DNA from: Aquifex aeolicus
Lineage (GTDB): Bacteria; Aquificota; Aquificia; Aquificales; Aquificaceae
Assembly (NCBI GenBank): GCA_015661465.1
Contig: DQVZ01000035.1
Location: 1-6,900, forward strand
Length of the DNA: 6,900 bases
Direction of reading: 5' to 3'
The position numbers were made by a program, and so were the translations under genes. The notes under the pieces were generated by a model. It saw only the letters and a list, made by a program, of their open reading frames with translations, was not told the DNA's origin and made no database searches. Positions 1 to 6,077 of this stretch are shown here, in pieces (position 1 is the stretch's first letter; each line of letters begins with the position of its first letter).

Positions 1-16
1 GATTATCAAGCATAAT

Positions 17-25
17 AGGAGGTGA
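17..25 (+). promoter_or_regulatory. Strong Shine-Dalgarno site of groEL
   Basis: AGGAGGTGA is a full-length complement of the usual 3' end of bacterial 16S rRNA. It ends 6 nt before the groEL ATG at position 32. It is the strongest ribosome binding site in the window, fitting a chaperonin made in large amounts. It also fixes the groEL start. No promoter or CIRCE-type inverted repeat is visible in the 31 bases available upstream, so groEL is probably read from a promoter outside the window. Confidence 0.85.
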
Positions 26-31
26 GGAGAG

Positions 32-1669
32 ATGGCAGCAAAGGCTATTATCTACAATGAAGAAGCAAGAGCAAAACTAAAAGCTGGCGTTGATAAACTT
101 GCAAATGCTGTAAAAGTTACTCTTGGTCCTAAGGGAAGGGAAGTAATTCTCGGAAAGAACTGGGGAACTCCTGTTGTAACAAAAGACGGTGTTACTGTAG
201 CTAAGGAAATTGAACTTAAGGACAAATTTGAAAATATAGGAGCTCAACTTGTTAAGGAGGTTGCTTCCAAAACTTCAGATGTAGCCGGTGATGGAACTAC
301 CACCGCAACAGTCCTTGCACAAGCAATATTCCACGAAGGTCTCAGAGTAGCTGCAAGCGGTGCAAACGTAATGGAAGTTAAGAGAGGAATAGATAAAGCT
401 GTAAAGGAAGTAGTAAAAGCTCTAAAGGAATTATCCAAGGATGTTAAGGATAGAAAGGAGATAGAACAAGTAGCTACCATATCGGCTAACAACGACCCTG
501 AAATCGGAAAGATAATAGCCGATGCTATGGAAGAAGTTGGAAAAGACGGAGTAATTACCGTTGAAGAAAGTAAATCTGCAGAAACAACACTCGAAGTAGT
601 TAAGGGAATGCAATTCGATAGAGGATATCTATCACCTTACTTCGTAACCGATGCTGAAAAGATGGAGTGTGTACTAGAAAATCCGTACATCCTTATATAT
701 GAAAAGAAAATAAGCAACGTAAAGGACCTTCTTCCGGTACTCGAACACGTAGCAAGATCAGGAAGACCTCTGATTGTAATAGCTGAAGATGTTGAGGGAG
801 AAGCATTGGCTACACTCGTAGTAAACCACATAAAAGGAGTACTCAAAGCTTGTGCAGTAAAAGCTCCTGGATTTGGTCAGAGAAGAAAGGACTACCTCGG
901 AGATATTGCTGTACTTACCGGAGGACAAGCAATTACAGAAGACCTCGGAATTAAACTGGAAAGTGTAACACTCGATATGCTCGGTCAAGCTGAAAAGGTA
1001 GTAGTTGGTAAGGAACACACCACCATAATAGGCGGTAAAGGTGATCAAGAACAAATCAAGGCAAGAATTGAACAAATCAAGAGACAAATTCAAGAAACAA
1101 CTTCCGATTACGATAGGGAAAAACTACAAGAAAGACTTGCTAAACTAAGCGGTGGTGTTGCAATAATCAGAGTTGGAGCTGCAACAGAAGCAGAACTTAA
1201 GGAAAAGAAATACAGAGTAGAAGACGCTGTTCACGCTACTAAGGCCGCGGTAGAAGAAGGAATAGTTCCCGGTGGTGGAGTAGCACTGGTAAGAGCTTCA
1301 GAAGCTCTTGAAAACCTGAAAGGAGATAATCAAGATCAACAAATCGGAATAGATATAATTAAGAAAGCTGTAAGAGTACCTCTCAAGCAAATCGCTTACA
1401 ACGCCGGATATGATGGTTCCGTAGTACTTGAAAAGGTAATGGAACTCGGAAAGACCAAGGGAACTACGTGGGGATTCGACGCAGCTACAGGTGAATACGT
1501 AGATATGTTGGAAGCAGGAATTATAGACCCGACCAAAGTTGTTAGAACTGCAATAGAAAATGCAGCATCCATAGCGGGAACGATGTTAACCGCCGAAGCT
1601 CTAATAGCAGACCTTCCTGAGGAAAAGAAGAAGGATGTAACTCCTACTGATATGCCAGAACTCGATTAA
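32..1669 (+). CDS. groEL: Chaperonin GroEL (Hsp60, 60 kDa chaperonin)
   Basis: This is the cytosolic group I chaperonin, which forms a double heptameric ring and, with GroES as lid, folds proteins by ATP hydrolysis. The protein is 545 aa, against about 540-550 usual, and appears intact. The ATP site is complete: Asp52 in the [11 protein letters not shown] segment, [11 protein letters not shown] with Asp87 (residues 86-96), and the hydrolytic Asp398 in [11 protein letters not shown]. The chaperonin signature [12 protein letters not shown] follows at about 405-416. The apical domain, about residues 190-375, keeps the KAPGFG stretch. The start is fixed by the Shine-Dalgarno site at 17-25 and by the family N-terminus MAAKAI. 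The C-terminus ends in a charged stretch ([17 protein letters not shown]) with no Gly-Gly-Met repeat. The 31 bases upstream are too short to show groES, although one frame ends in TAA at 13-15. A terminator-like stem and T run lies just downstream. Confidence 0.98.
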   Translation: MAAKAIIYNEEARAKLKAGVDKLANAVKVTLGPKGREVILGKNWGTPVVTKDGVTVAKEIELKDKFENIGAQLVKEVASKTSDVAGDGTTTATVLAQAIFHEGLRVAASGANVMEVKRGIDKAVKEVVKALKELSKDVKDRKEIEQVATISANNDPEIGKIIADAMEEVGKDGVITVEESKSAETTLEVVKGMQFDRGYLSPYFVTDAEKMECVLENPYILIYEKKISNVKDLLPVLEHVARSGRPLIVIAEDVEGEALATLVVNHIKGVLKACAVKAPGFGQRRKDYLGDIAVLTGGQAITEDLGIKLESVTLDMLGQAEKVVVGKEHTTIIGGKGDQEQIKARIEQIKRQIQETTSDYDREKLQERLAKLSGGVAIIRVGAATEAELKEKKYRVEDAVHATKAAVEEGIVPGGGVALVRASEALENLKGDNQDQQIGIDIIKKAVRVPLKQIAYNAGYDGSVVLEKVMELGKTKGTTWGFDAATGEYVDMLEAGIIDPTKVVRTAIENAASIAGTMLTAEALIADLPEEKKKDVTPTDMPELD

Positions 1670-1675
1670 TACTCC

Positions 1676-1706
1676 CCGCCTTTCTGCGGTTTTTTTTTAT
1701 TTTTTT
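1676..1706 (+). terminator. Rho-independent terminator after groEL
   Basis: CCGC (1676-1679) pairs with GCGG (1686-1689) around a 6-nt loop. Nine T's follow at once (1690-1698), then A and a further seven T's. The stem is short (4 bp, all G-C), but the T run is long and the place is right: 6 nt past the groEL stop and before the converging recO. Read on the minus strand the same hairpin is not followed by a U run, so it should serve groEL only. Confidence 0.72.
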
Positions 1707-1713
1707 ACCATTA

Positions 1714-2358
1714 CTACTTAGTTAGATGGTACCGAATGTAGTCATTTAAAAACTTTTCTACCTCTTTGAAAGTATTTTTCCCTACCCTAATCCTTTCATA
1801 ATCTTTCATTTCATATATCTTTTTGAGTATATTTAAGTGTGAAGCTTTTACAGTATACCTGCCGTTTTTTGATATTTCACCTTTTTCAAGATCTATCTTC
1901 AAAAATTTTCCCTTAATATTTTCAGTAGTAAGAAATTTTGGTTCATACCCGAGAATTTTTAGAAAATCCAAATAAAATTTTAGCAACTCTGCCTCGACAT
2001 TTTTAATATCCTTAATAAAGTTATGTAGTATAAGGTAAAAAAGTTCTTCATCGTAAAAAGTTATGTATTTAAGAATCAACTTTGAAACTTTGCTCATGTA
2101 AATAAACCGTTTAAAATCACAAGCAAATAGAGATAATCTTTTAACTTTTAGAATATCATTTGGGATTATTAAGTTACCGTTTTGGAAAAAATCTATTTCC
2201 ACTAAATTAAAGGGTTCAAAAATGCCGAAAAATTTGTTTTCGTTTAAATAGCCTTCTTTTACAAAGAGATTTACTTTTCCCGATGTCCCGTAAAGCGTAG
2301 CTATGAGGTCTACATCCCCTCCCCTGAGCCTTCTCAAAACCAGGAATTTTCCTCTCAT
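1714..2358 (-). CDS. recO: DNA repair protein RecO (recombination mediator)
   Basis: RecO acts in the RecFOR pathway. It binds SSB and single-stranded DNA and helps load RecA at gaps. The protein is 214 aa, slightly shorter than the usual 230-250. The N-terminal OB-fold is seen in FLVLRRLRGGDVDLIATLYG (residues 5-24) followed by SGKVNLFVKEG, and in FEPFNLVEIDFF (47-58), which matches the family LQPF-x-LLE type stretch. The helical C-terminal domain carries the characteristic FYLDFLKILGYEPKF (128-142). The family often has a Cys4 zinc site after this point. None is present here, and the only Cys is residue 80, so this is a zinc-free form as in E. coli. The gene looks distinctly richer in A+T than groEL. 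No Shine-Dalgarno sequence precedes the ATG, but the start fits the family N-terminus. It converges on groEL and is divergent from the gene at 2400. Confidence 0.85.
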   Translation of the reverse strand: MRGKFLVLRRLRGGDVDLIATLYGTSGKVNLFVKEGYLNENKFFGIFEPFNLVEIDFFQNGNLIIPNDILKVKRLSLFACDFKRFIYMSKVSKLILKYITFYDEELFYLILHNFIKDIKNVEAELLKFYLDFLKILGYEPKFLTTENIKGKFLKIDLEKGEISKNGRYTVKASHLNILKKIYEMKDYERIRVGKNTFKEVEKFLNDYIRYHLTK

Positions 2359-2399
2359 AATTTGATAGAATTTTAGAAAACTTTTTAAGGGGTATAGTC
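2359..2399. promoter_or_regulatory. 41-bp divergent intergenic region (recO / 230-aa gene)
   Basis: This short gap separates two divergent starts, so promoters for both must lie here or inside the opposing genes. On the minus strand TAAAAT (2375 down to 2370) is a possible -10 for recO, with 11 nt to its ATG and no convincing -35. On the plus strand AAGGGG (2387-2392) is a reasonable Shine-Dalgarno site 7 nt before the ATG at 2400. No clear sigma-70 pair was found for the rightward gene, so its promoter may lie within the recO 5' end. The promoter parts are inference. Confidence 0.35.
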
Positions 2400-3092
2400 A
2401 TGGAGATACAAACTCTTATAATTTCAGATAAAAAACTCTCAAAAGGAGATATAAAAGCTTTCTTGAAGGAAAATTATCCAGATAGGTATGCTCTTTTAGA
2501 AAACTGGGAAGAACTTAAGGGAGAGTTTGAACTTCAAAACATTGAAGGTGGAAAATATTTAGTAATTTATAGAATTCCTGAGGAAGAGTTTCAAAAGGAA
2601 CTGGGAATATTCCAAAGTATTGAAGAAGCTATGGGAGCTTTTATTTCTACAGCTCTTGAACATGGTTGGGAAGAAGTTCCTAAAAGTTATGTTATCTATC
2701 ATGCAGATTTTATAGAAGATGGAAAGAAGTTAATCGCAGGTATAAAAACAGAAGAAGGAGTTTTCGCCTATGACCAGCTGAAACTTGAGGAGATGATGAA
2801 GAAATTGGTAAAGTACCCCAGAATAATTACCTACTCGTCTGACGTCCTTACCTATATTAGGGATATATACCCTGACGTTTACTCGAAAGCATACATAATT
2901 GCAAGGGAAATAGCCAGCCGTGTAGGTCAAGCTCCAGAACTGGAACAGCTCGCTAAAATCTACAGAATTGATGCTTCAACACTTGAGGGAAAACTTAAAC
3001 TTATAGAAAAACTTTTAGAAAATCCTGTTAAGCTTCCCGATGGAAGGGAAGTATTTCTCAGACCCTACTGGTATCCTTTGGAGGAAACATGA
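2400..3092 (+). CDS. Hypothetical protein, 230 aa, unrecognised family
   Basis: I do not recognise this protein. It is soluble-looking and acidic/lysine-rich, with no signal peptide, membrane segment or Cys residue. The N-terminal part (about 1-95) mixes short strands (IQTLIIS; KYLVIYRIP at 52-60) with helices (SIEEAMGAFISTALEHG at 73-89). The second part alternates strands and helices: SYVIYHADF (97-104), KKLIAGIKTEEGVFAYDQL, the helix LEEMMKKLVKYP, then RIITYSSDVLTYIRD (141-155) and a long helical tail. The order in the second part vaguely recalls a 3'-5' exonuclease (RNase H-like) fold, but I cannot point to a full acidic catalytic set, so no function is assigned. The start is backed by AAGGGG 7 nt upstream. 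Its stop overlaps the start of the RlpA-like gene by 4 nt (ATGA), implying translational coupling in one operon. It has a long open frame and good coding character, so the gene itself is credible. Confidence 0.8.
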   Translation: MEIQTLIISDKKLSKGDIKAFLKENYPDRYALLENWEELKGEFELQNIEGGKYLVIYRIPEEEFQKELGIFQSIEEAMGAFISTALEHGWEEVPKSYVIYHADFIEDGKKLIAGIKTEEGVFAYDQLKLEEMMKKLVKYPRIITYSSDVLTYIRDIYPDVYSKAYIIAREIASRVGQAPELEQLAKIYRIDASTLEGKLKLIEKLLENPVKLPDGREVFLRPYWYPLEET

Positions 3093-3565
3093 AAATCTTC
3101 CTGATTTTAGTTGTAATTACCCTTTCCTTTTCAGGAACGTTTATCTGGCATAAAACCGAAGAGGTTTACAAAGAATTTATAAGGCATATAAAGGTTAAAA
3201 AAAATTGCAAAATAGAAAGAGGAATAGCATCATGGTACGGACCTAAGTTCCACGGAAGGAGGACGGCTAACGGAGAGATTTTCGACCTATTTAAATTAAC
3301 TGCAGCATCGCGAACCCTCCCTCTGGGAACTTATGTACTCGTTTACAACCTCGAAAATGGAAAGTTTGTGGTAGTAAGGATAAATGACAGAGGGCCTTAC
3401 ATAGAAGGAAGAATTATAGATTTATCTTTTGCCGCAGCTTTTAAAATAGGCCTTTATAGAAAGGGTATCGGAGAAGTTCTTGTTATTCCCCTTAAATGTC
3501 TTTCCCCCTTAACCCAACTGAGATTCTACGATGAACTGGTTAAAGATATATTAAAAACCTACTAA
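3089..3565 (+). CDS. rlpA: RlpA-like septal ring lytic transglycosylase / double-psi beta-barrel protein
   Basis: RlpA-family proteins act on peptidoglycan in the cell envelope. Characterised members cleave glycan strands lacking stem peptides and help daughter-cell separation. This protein is 158 aa. A hydrophobic N-terminus (MKIFLILVVITLSFSG) looks like a signal peptide or anchor. It has no lipobox Cys, unlike lipoprotein RlpA of E. coli. The rest is one double-psi beta-barrel with classic motifs: GIASWYGPKFHGRRTANGE (45-63), TAASRTLPLGTYV (71-83), VVRINDRGPY (95-104) and GRIIDLSFAAA (107-117). Asp100 of NDRGP is kept, but the His usual in TAAHRTLPLG is Ser74 here. Cys40 and Cys137 flank the barrel and could form a disulfide. 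There is no C-terminal SPOR domain. The start has GGAGG at 3080-3084 and overlaps the previous stop (ATGA). argH follows 10 nt after the stop. Family assignment is firm; enzymatic activity is uncertain. Confidence 0.9.
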   Translation: MKIFLILVVITLSFSGTFIWHKTEEVYKEFIRHIKVKKNCKIERGIASWYGPKFHGRRTANGEIFDLFKLTAASRTLPLGTYVLVYNLENGKFVVVRINDRGPYIEGRIIDLSFAAAFKIGLYRKGIGEVLVIPLKCLSPLTQLRFYDELVKDILKTY

Positions 3566-3575
3566 AATTCTTTGT

Positions 3576-4949
3576 ATGAAAAAACCTTGGTCCGGTAGAT
3601 TTCACGAAGAAACAGACAAATTCGTTGAAGAGTTTACAGAAAGTGTGAGCTTTGATAAAGAACTTGCAGAGTATGATATAGAACAAGATATAGCCCACGT
3701 TAAAACCCTGCTAAAGGCAAAAGTGCTTGACGATGAAGAAGCAAATAAGTTAATCCGGGAACTTTCAAAAATTAGGGAAGAAGTAAAGAAAGGAGAGTTT
3801 GAGTGGAAAAAGGAACTGGAAGATGTGCATATGAATATAGAAGCTGAACTTATAAAAAGGTTAGGAGATATAGGTAGGAAACTCCACACAGCCCGTTCGA
3901 GAAATGACCAAGTTGCAACTGATGTAAAACTCTTCCTCAAGGGAGAGATAAAAGAAATTCAAAGATTCCTTAAAGAGCTTAGAAAATCCCTTGTAAGGAT
4001 AGCGGAGAATACTGTAGACTTGGTAATGCCGGCATATACACACCTCCAAAAAGCTCAACCGATAAGAGTAGCCCACTACTTTTTAGCCTACAGGGAAGTA
4101 TTTATTAAAGATGATGAAAGACTTTCTGATTTGTACAGAAGGTTGGATGAACTTCCCCTCGGAAGCGGAGCTGTTGCCGGTGTGGATTTCCCGCTAGAAA
4201 GATTCTTTACTGCAAAAGAACTAAACTTCAACAAGCTTACAAGAAACTCTATTTACGCAACAGCCGAAAGGGATTTTATACTGGAGTTTCTTTTTGTTGC
4301 AGCTCTTATAGGTCAACACCTTTCCAGGCTTGCCGAGGATTTAATTATTTGGAATACGGAAGAATTTGGTTTTGTAGAACTTCCCGATAAACTCTGTACC
4401 GGAAGTTCCATAATGCCTCAGAAAAAGAACCCCGATGTTTTAGAAATTATCAGGGGAAAAACCGGAAGACTTTACGGAAATTTGATAGCCTTGCTAACGG
4501 TAATGAAGGGACTTCCTATGGCGTACAACAGGGATATGCAAGAGGATAAAGAACCACTCTTTGACAGTATAAGGAATTTAAAAAACATGATAAAGGGAAT
4601 GCAGCTTATACTCAATGGATTAACCCTTAAAGAACAAGTTATGAAAAGAGCTTCCGGGAATTTCCTCCTTATCACCGATTTGGCTAATTACCTCGTGGAA
4701 AAGGGGATTCCCTTCAGAACAGCACATCACATAGCGGGAAGTATAGTTGCTTATTTAGTGGAAAAAGGAAAGAAACTCGAAGATTTAACTCTTGAAGAAT
4801 TAAAACAGTTTTCGGAAAAGTTTGAAAAAGATGTTTTCGGTATTTTAACACCTGAAAAATCAACTGATAGGAAAAGAGTTTTCGGCGGAACAGCACGAGA
4901 AGAAGTTTTAAGAAGAATAGAAGTTGCTAAGTTAGAAGAGGGACTATAA
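3576..4949 (+). CDS. argH: Argininosuccinate lyase ArgH
   Basis: ArgH is the last enzyme of arginine biosynthesis, splitting argininosuccinate into arginine and fumarate in the cytoplasm. It is a homotetramer of the fumarase/aspartase superfamily. The protein is 457 aa, the normal length. The N-terminus (KKPWSGRF, family K-x-WGGRF) supports the ATG used. Conserved regions are present: HTARSRNDQVATD (104-116), THLQKAQP (155-162) with the catalytic His156, PLGSGAVAG (194-202), and the signature GSSIMPQKKNPD (276-287) holding the flexible-loop Ser and Lys. KGLPMAYNRDMQEDKEPLFD (311-330) follows. The family NS-x-DA segment reads NSIYA here (224-228), an Asp to Tyr change. The gene starts 10 nt after the RlpA-like stop and has no Shine-Dalgarno sequence. 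It may rely on coupling, or on a leaderless transcript from TAAAAT at 3563-3568. There is no functional link to its operon neighbours. Confidence 0.97.
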   Translation: MKKPWSGRFHEETDKFVEEFTESVSFDKELAEYDIEQDIAHVKTLLKAKVLDDEEANKLIRELSKIREEVKKGEFEWKKELEDVHMNIEAELIKRLGDIGRKLHTARSRNDQVATDVKLFLKGEIKEIQRFLKELRKSLVRIAENTVDLVMPAYTHLQKAQPIRVAHYFLAYREVFIKDDERLSDLYRRLDELPLGSGAVAGVDFPLERFFTAKELNFNKLTRNSIYATAERDFILEFLFVAALIGQHLSRLAEDLIIWNTEEFGFVELPDKLCTGSSIMPQKKNPDVLEIIRGKTGRLYGNLIALLTVMKGLPMAYNRDMQEDKEPLFDSIRNLKNMIKGMQLILNGLTLKEQVMKRASGNFLLITDLANYLVEKGIPFRTAHHIAGSIVAYLVEKGKKLEDLTLEELKQFSEKFEKDVFGILTPEKSTDRKRVFGGTAREEVLRRIEVAKLEEGL

Positions 4950-4966
4950 GCTTGATTTATAAGCTT
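4945..4966. repeat. Direct repeat / weak hairpin at the argH stop
   Basis: TATAAGCTT occurs at 4945-4953 and again at 4958-4966, the first copy covering the argH stop codon. Because AAGCTT is self-complementary, the two copies can also pair as a 6-bp hairpin with a 7-nt loop (4954-4960), followed by TCTTATTT. This could be a weak terminator separating argH from nuoH, but it is A+T-rich and lacks a real T run. The repeat is directly visible; any function is a guess. Confidence 0.3.
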
Positions 4967-4971
4967 TCTTA

Positions 4972-5000
4972 TTTAAAGTTATCGCGATTTTTGGTAAACT
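4972..5000 (+). promoter_or_regulatory. Candidate sigma-70-type promoter of the nuoH-I-J operon
   Basis: TTTAAA (4972-4977) and TAAACT (4995-5000) each match 4 of 6 consensus positions of the -35 and -10 boxes, with an ideal 17-bp spacer. Transcription would begin near 5007, giving a leader of about 15 nt that holds the nuoH Shine-Dalgarno site. The 72-bp gap between argH and nuoH is the longest in the window, which also suggests a transcription start here. In A+T-rich DNA such matches arise by chance, so this is tentative. Confidence 0.35.
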
Positions 5001-5011
5001 TTTATGCACTC

Positions 5012-5016
5012 GGAGG
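5012..5016 (+). promoter_or_regulatory. Shine-Dalgarno site that decides the nuoH start
   Basis: GGAGG lies 5 nt before the ATG at 5022. An earlier in-frame ATG at 5004 would put this site inside the coding region and has no Shine-Dalgarno sequence of its own, so 5022 is the better start. Confidence 0.8.
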
Positions 5017-5021
5017 CCACA

Positions 5022-6071
5022 ATGCATAGCTTCTGGGTGGACCTTCTTGTGGCAATAATAAAGATACTGGTAATACTGGGAATAGCTCTGGGTATAGGGG
5101 CATTTCTCACTTGGGTGGAGAGAAAAGTCGCAGCCCACATTCAAAGAAGACCGGGGCCTATGGTTGTAGGTTGGCACGGACTTTTGCAACCCCTGGCGGA
5201 CGGTGTAAAGTTGCTTACTAAGGAAGATTTATTTCCCAGATACGGAGATAAATTCTTATATCATCTGGCTATAATTCTGGCTTTGGTTCCTGCTACACTT
5301 GTATTTTCTGTAGTTCCCTTTGGTCCGGAATTTGAAATATTCGGATACAAGGTAAAACCTATACTCTCGGATGTAAATGTAGGTTTGCTTCTCGTTTTTG
5401 CATTAGGTTCCATGGCGGTTTACGCTGTTGCTTTAGCAGGTTGGGCTTCTAACTCCAAGTATCCGCTTATAGCCTCTATGAGAAAGGCCGGAGTTTTGGT
5501 TTCCTATGAGGTTGTAATTACTTTTGCCGTTATGGGACCTATAATCCTTGCAGGAACCTTGTCAACATATGAAATAGTTGAAAAGCAGATAGAGCAGAAA
5601 CTTTGGTATATTTGGCTTCAACCTATAGCTTTCGTAGTTTACATGTTCGCAGCCCTTGCGGAAATGGGAAGAGTACCCTTTGATGTTCAAGAGGCGGAAG
5701 CTGAACTGGTTACAGGTTTTACCGTTGAATACGGTGGTATGAAATTCGGTTTATTCCCTCTGGTGGAATGGTATATAGAAGGTCTTACCCTTTCTGCTAT
5801 AGCAGTGGTTCTTTTCTTCGGTGGCTGGTCCCCGATAAACATACCTTTTGTAGGATTTGTAGACCCATTATTTTTCCTTGGACCGTTGTCTCCCTTTGTG
5901 TGGTTTATTCTTAAAACTACAGCTCTATTCCTCTTTATACTTTGGCTTCACTGGACGTTACCGAGATATCGTATAGACCAGATAACTCAAAATGCATGGA
6001 AAATTATGCTTCCACTTACATTATTTAATATTGTTATTACTGCAATTCTTGCTCCTATCGTATGGAGGTAA
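5022..6071 (+). CDS. nuoH: NADH-quinone oxidoreductase subunit H (complex I, NuoH/Nqo8/ND1)
   Basis: NuoH is the membrane subunit of respiratory complex I that builds the quinone chamber and links electron transfer to the proton-pumping arm. From the ATG at 5022 the protein is 349 aa, near the family's usual 320-350. An upstream in-frame ATG at 5004 would add six residues but lacks a ribosome site. About eight hydrophobic membrane segments can be seen, beginning at residues 8-30. Conserved cytoplasmic loops are present: WVERKVAAHIQRRPGP (31-46), GLLQPLADGVKLLTKED (53-69), GWASNSKYPL (140-149) and EMGRVPFDVQEAEAELVTGF (214-233), matching the family ETNRAPFDLPEAE quinone loop. It is the first gene of this nuo group. 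Upstream is argH, not nuoG, so the peripheral-arm genes must lie elsewhere. nuoI starts 6 nt after its stop. A possible promoter sits at 4972-5000. Confidence 0.96.
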   Translation: MHSFWVDLLVAIIKILVILGIALGIGAFLTWVERKVAAHIQRRPGPMVVGWHGLLQPLADGVKLLTKEDLFPRYGDKFLYHLAIILALVPATLVFSVVPFGPEFEIFGYKVKPILSDVNVGLLLVFALGSMAVYAVALAGWASNSKYPLIASMRKAGVLVSYEVVITFAVMGPIILAGTLSTYEIVEKQIEQKLWYIWLQPIAFVVYMFAALAEMGRVPFDVQEAEAELVTGFTVEYGGMKFGLFPLVEWYIEGLTLSAIAVVLFFGGWSPINIPFVGFVDPLFFLGPLSPFVWFILKTTALFLFILWLHWTLPRYRIDQITQNAWKIMLPLTLFNIVITAILAPIVWR

Positions 6072-6077
6072 AGGAAA

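Noticed and set aside
1..15. Possible 3' end of groES: one frame reads Asp-Tyr-Gln-Ala then TAA at 13-15, 16 nt before groEL.
   Set aside because: groES upstream of groEL is likely from general knowledge, but four codons cannot identify a gene or even its frame.
244..1093. Several minus-strand open frames inside groEL (244-492, 431-613, 637-846, 758-1093).
   Set aside because: They lie opposite a clear groEL, have no ribosome site or recognisable domain, and read as Ser/Phe/Leu-rich antisense shadows.
1670..1713. Bidirectional terminator for both groEL and recO.
   Set aside because: On the minus strand the hairpin is not followed by a U run, so only the groEL direction is supported.
2216..2401. 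Minus-strand 61-aa frame overlapping the recO start.
   Set aside because: It overlaps recO in another frame, has biased basic composition and no family features; recO explains the region.
5004..5021. Upstream in-frame ATG for nuoH at 5004.
   Set aside because: It would place the GGAGG ribosome site inside the gene and has no such site itself; the start at 5022 is better.
4944..5189. Minus-strand 81-aa frame across the argH-nuoH gap.
   Set aside because: Most of it is antisense to conserved nuoH coding sequence and it lacks a ribosome site or recognisable motif.
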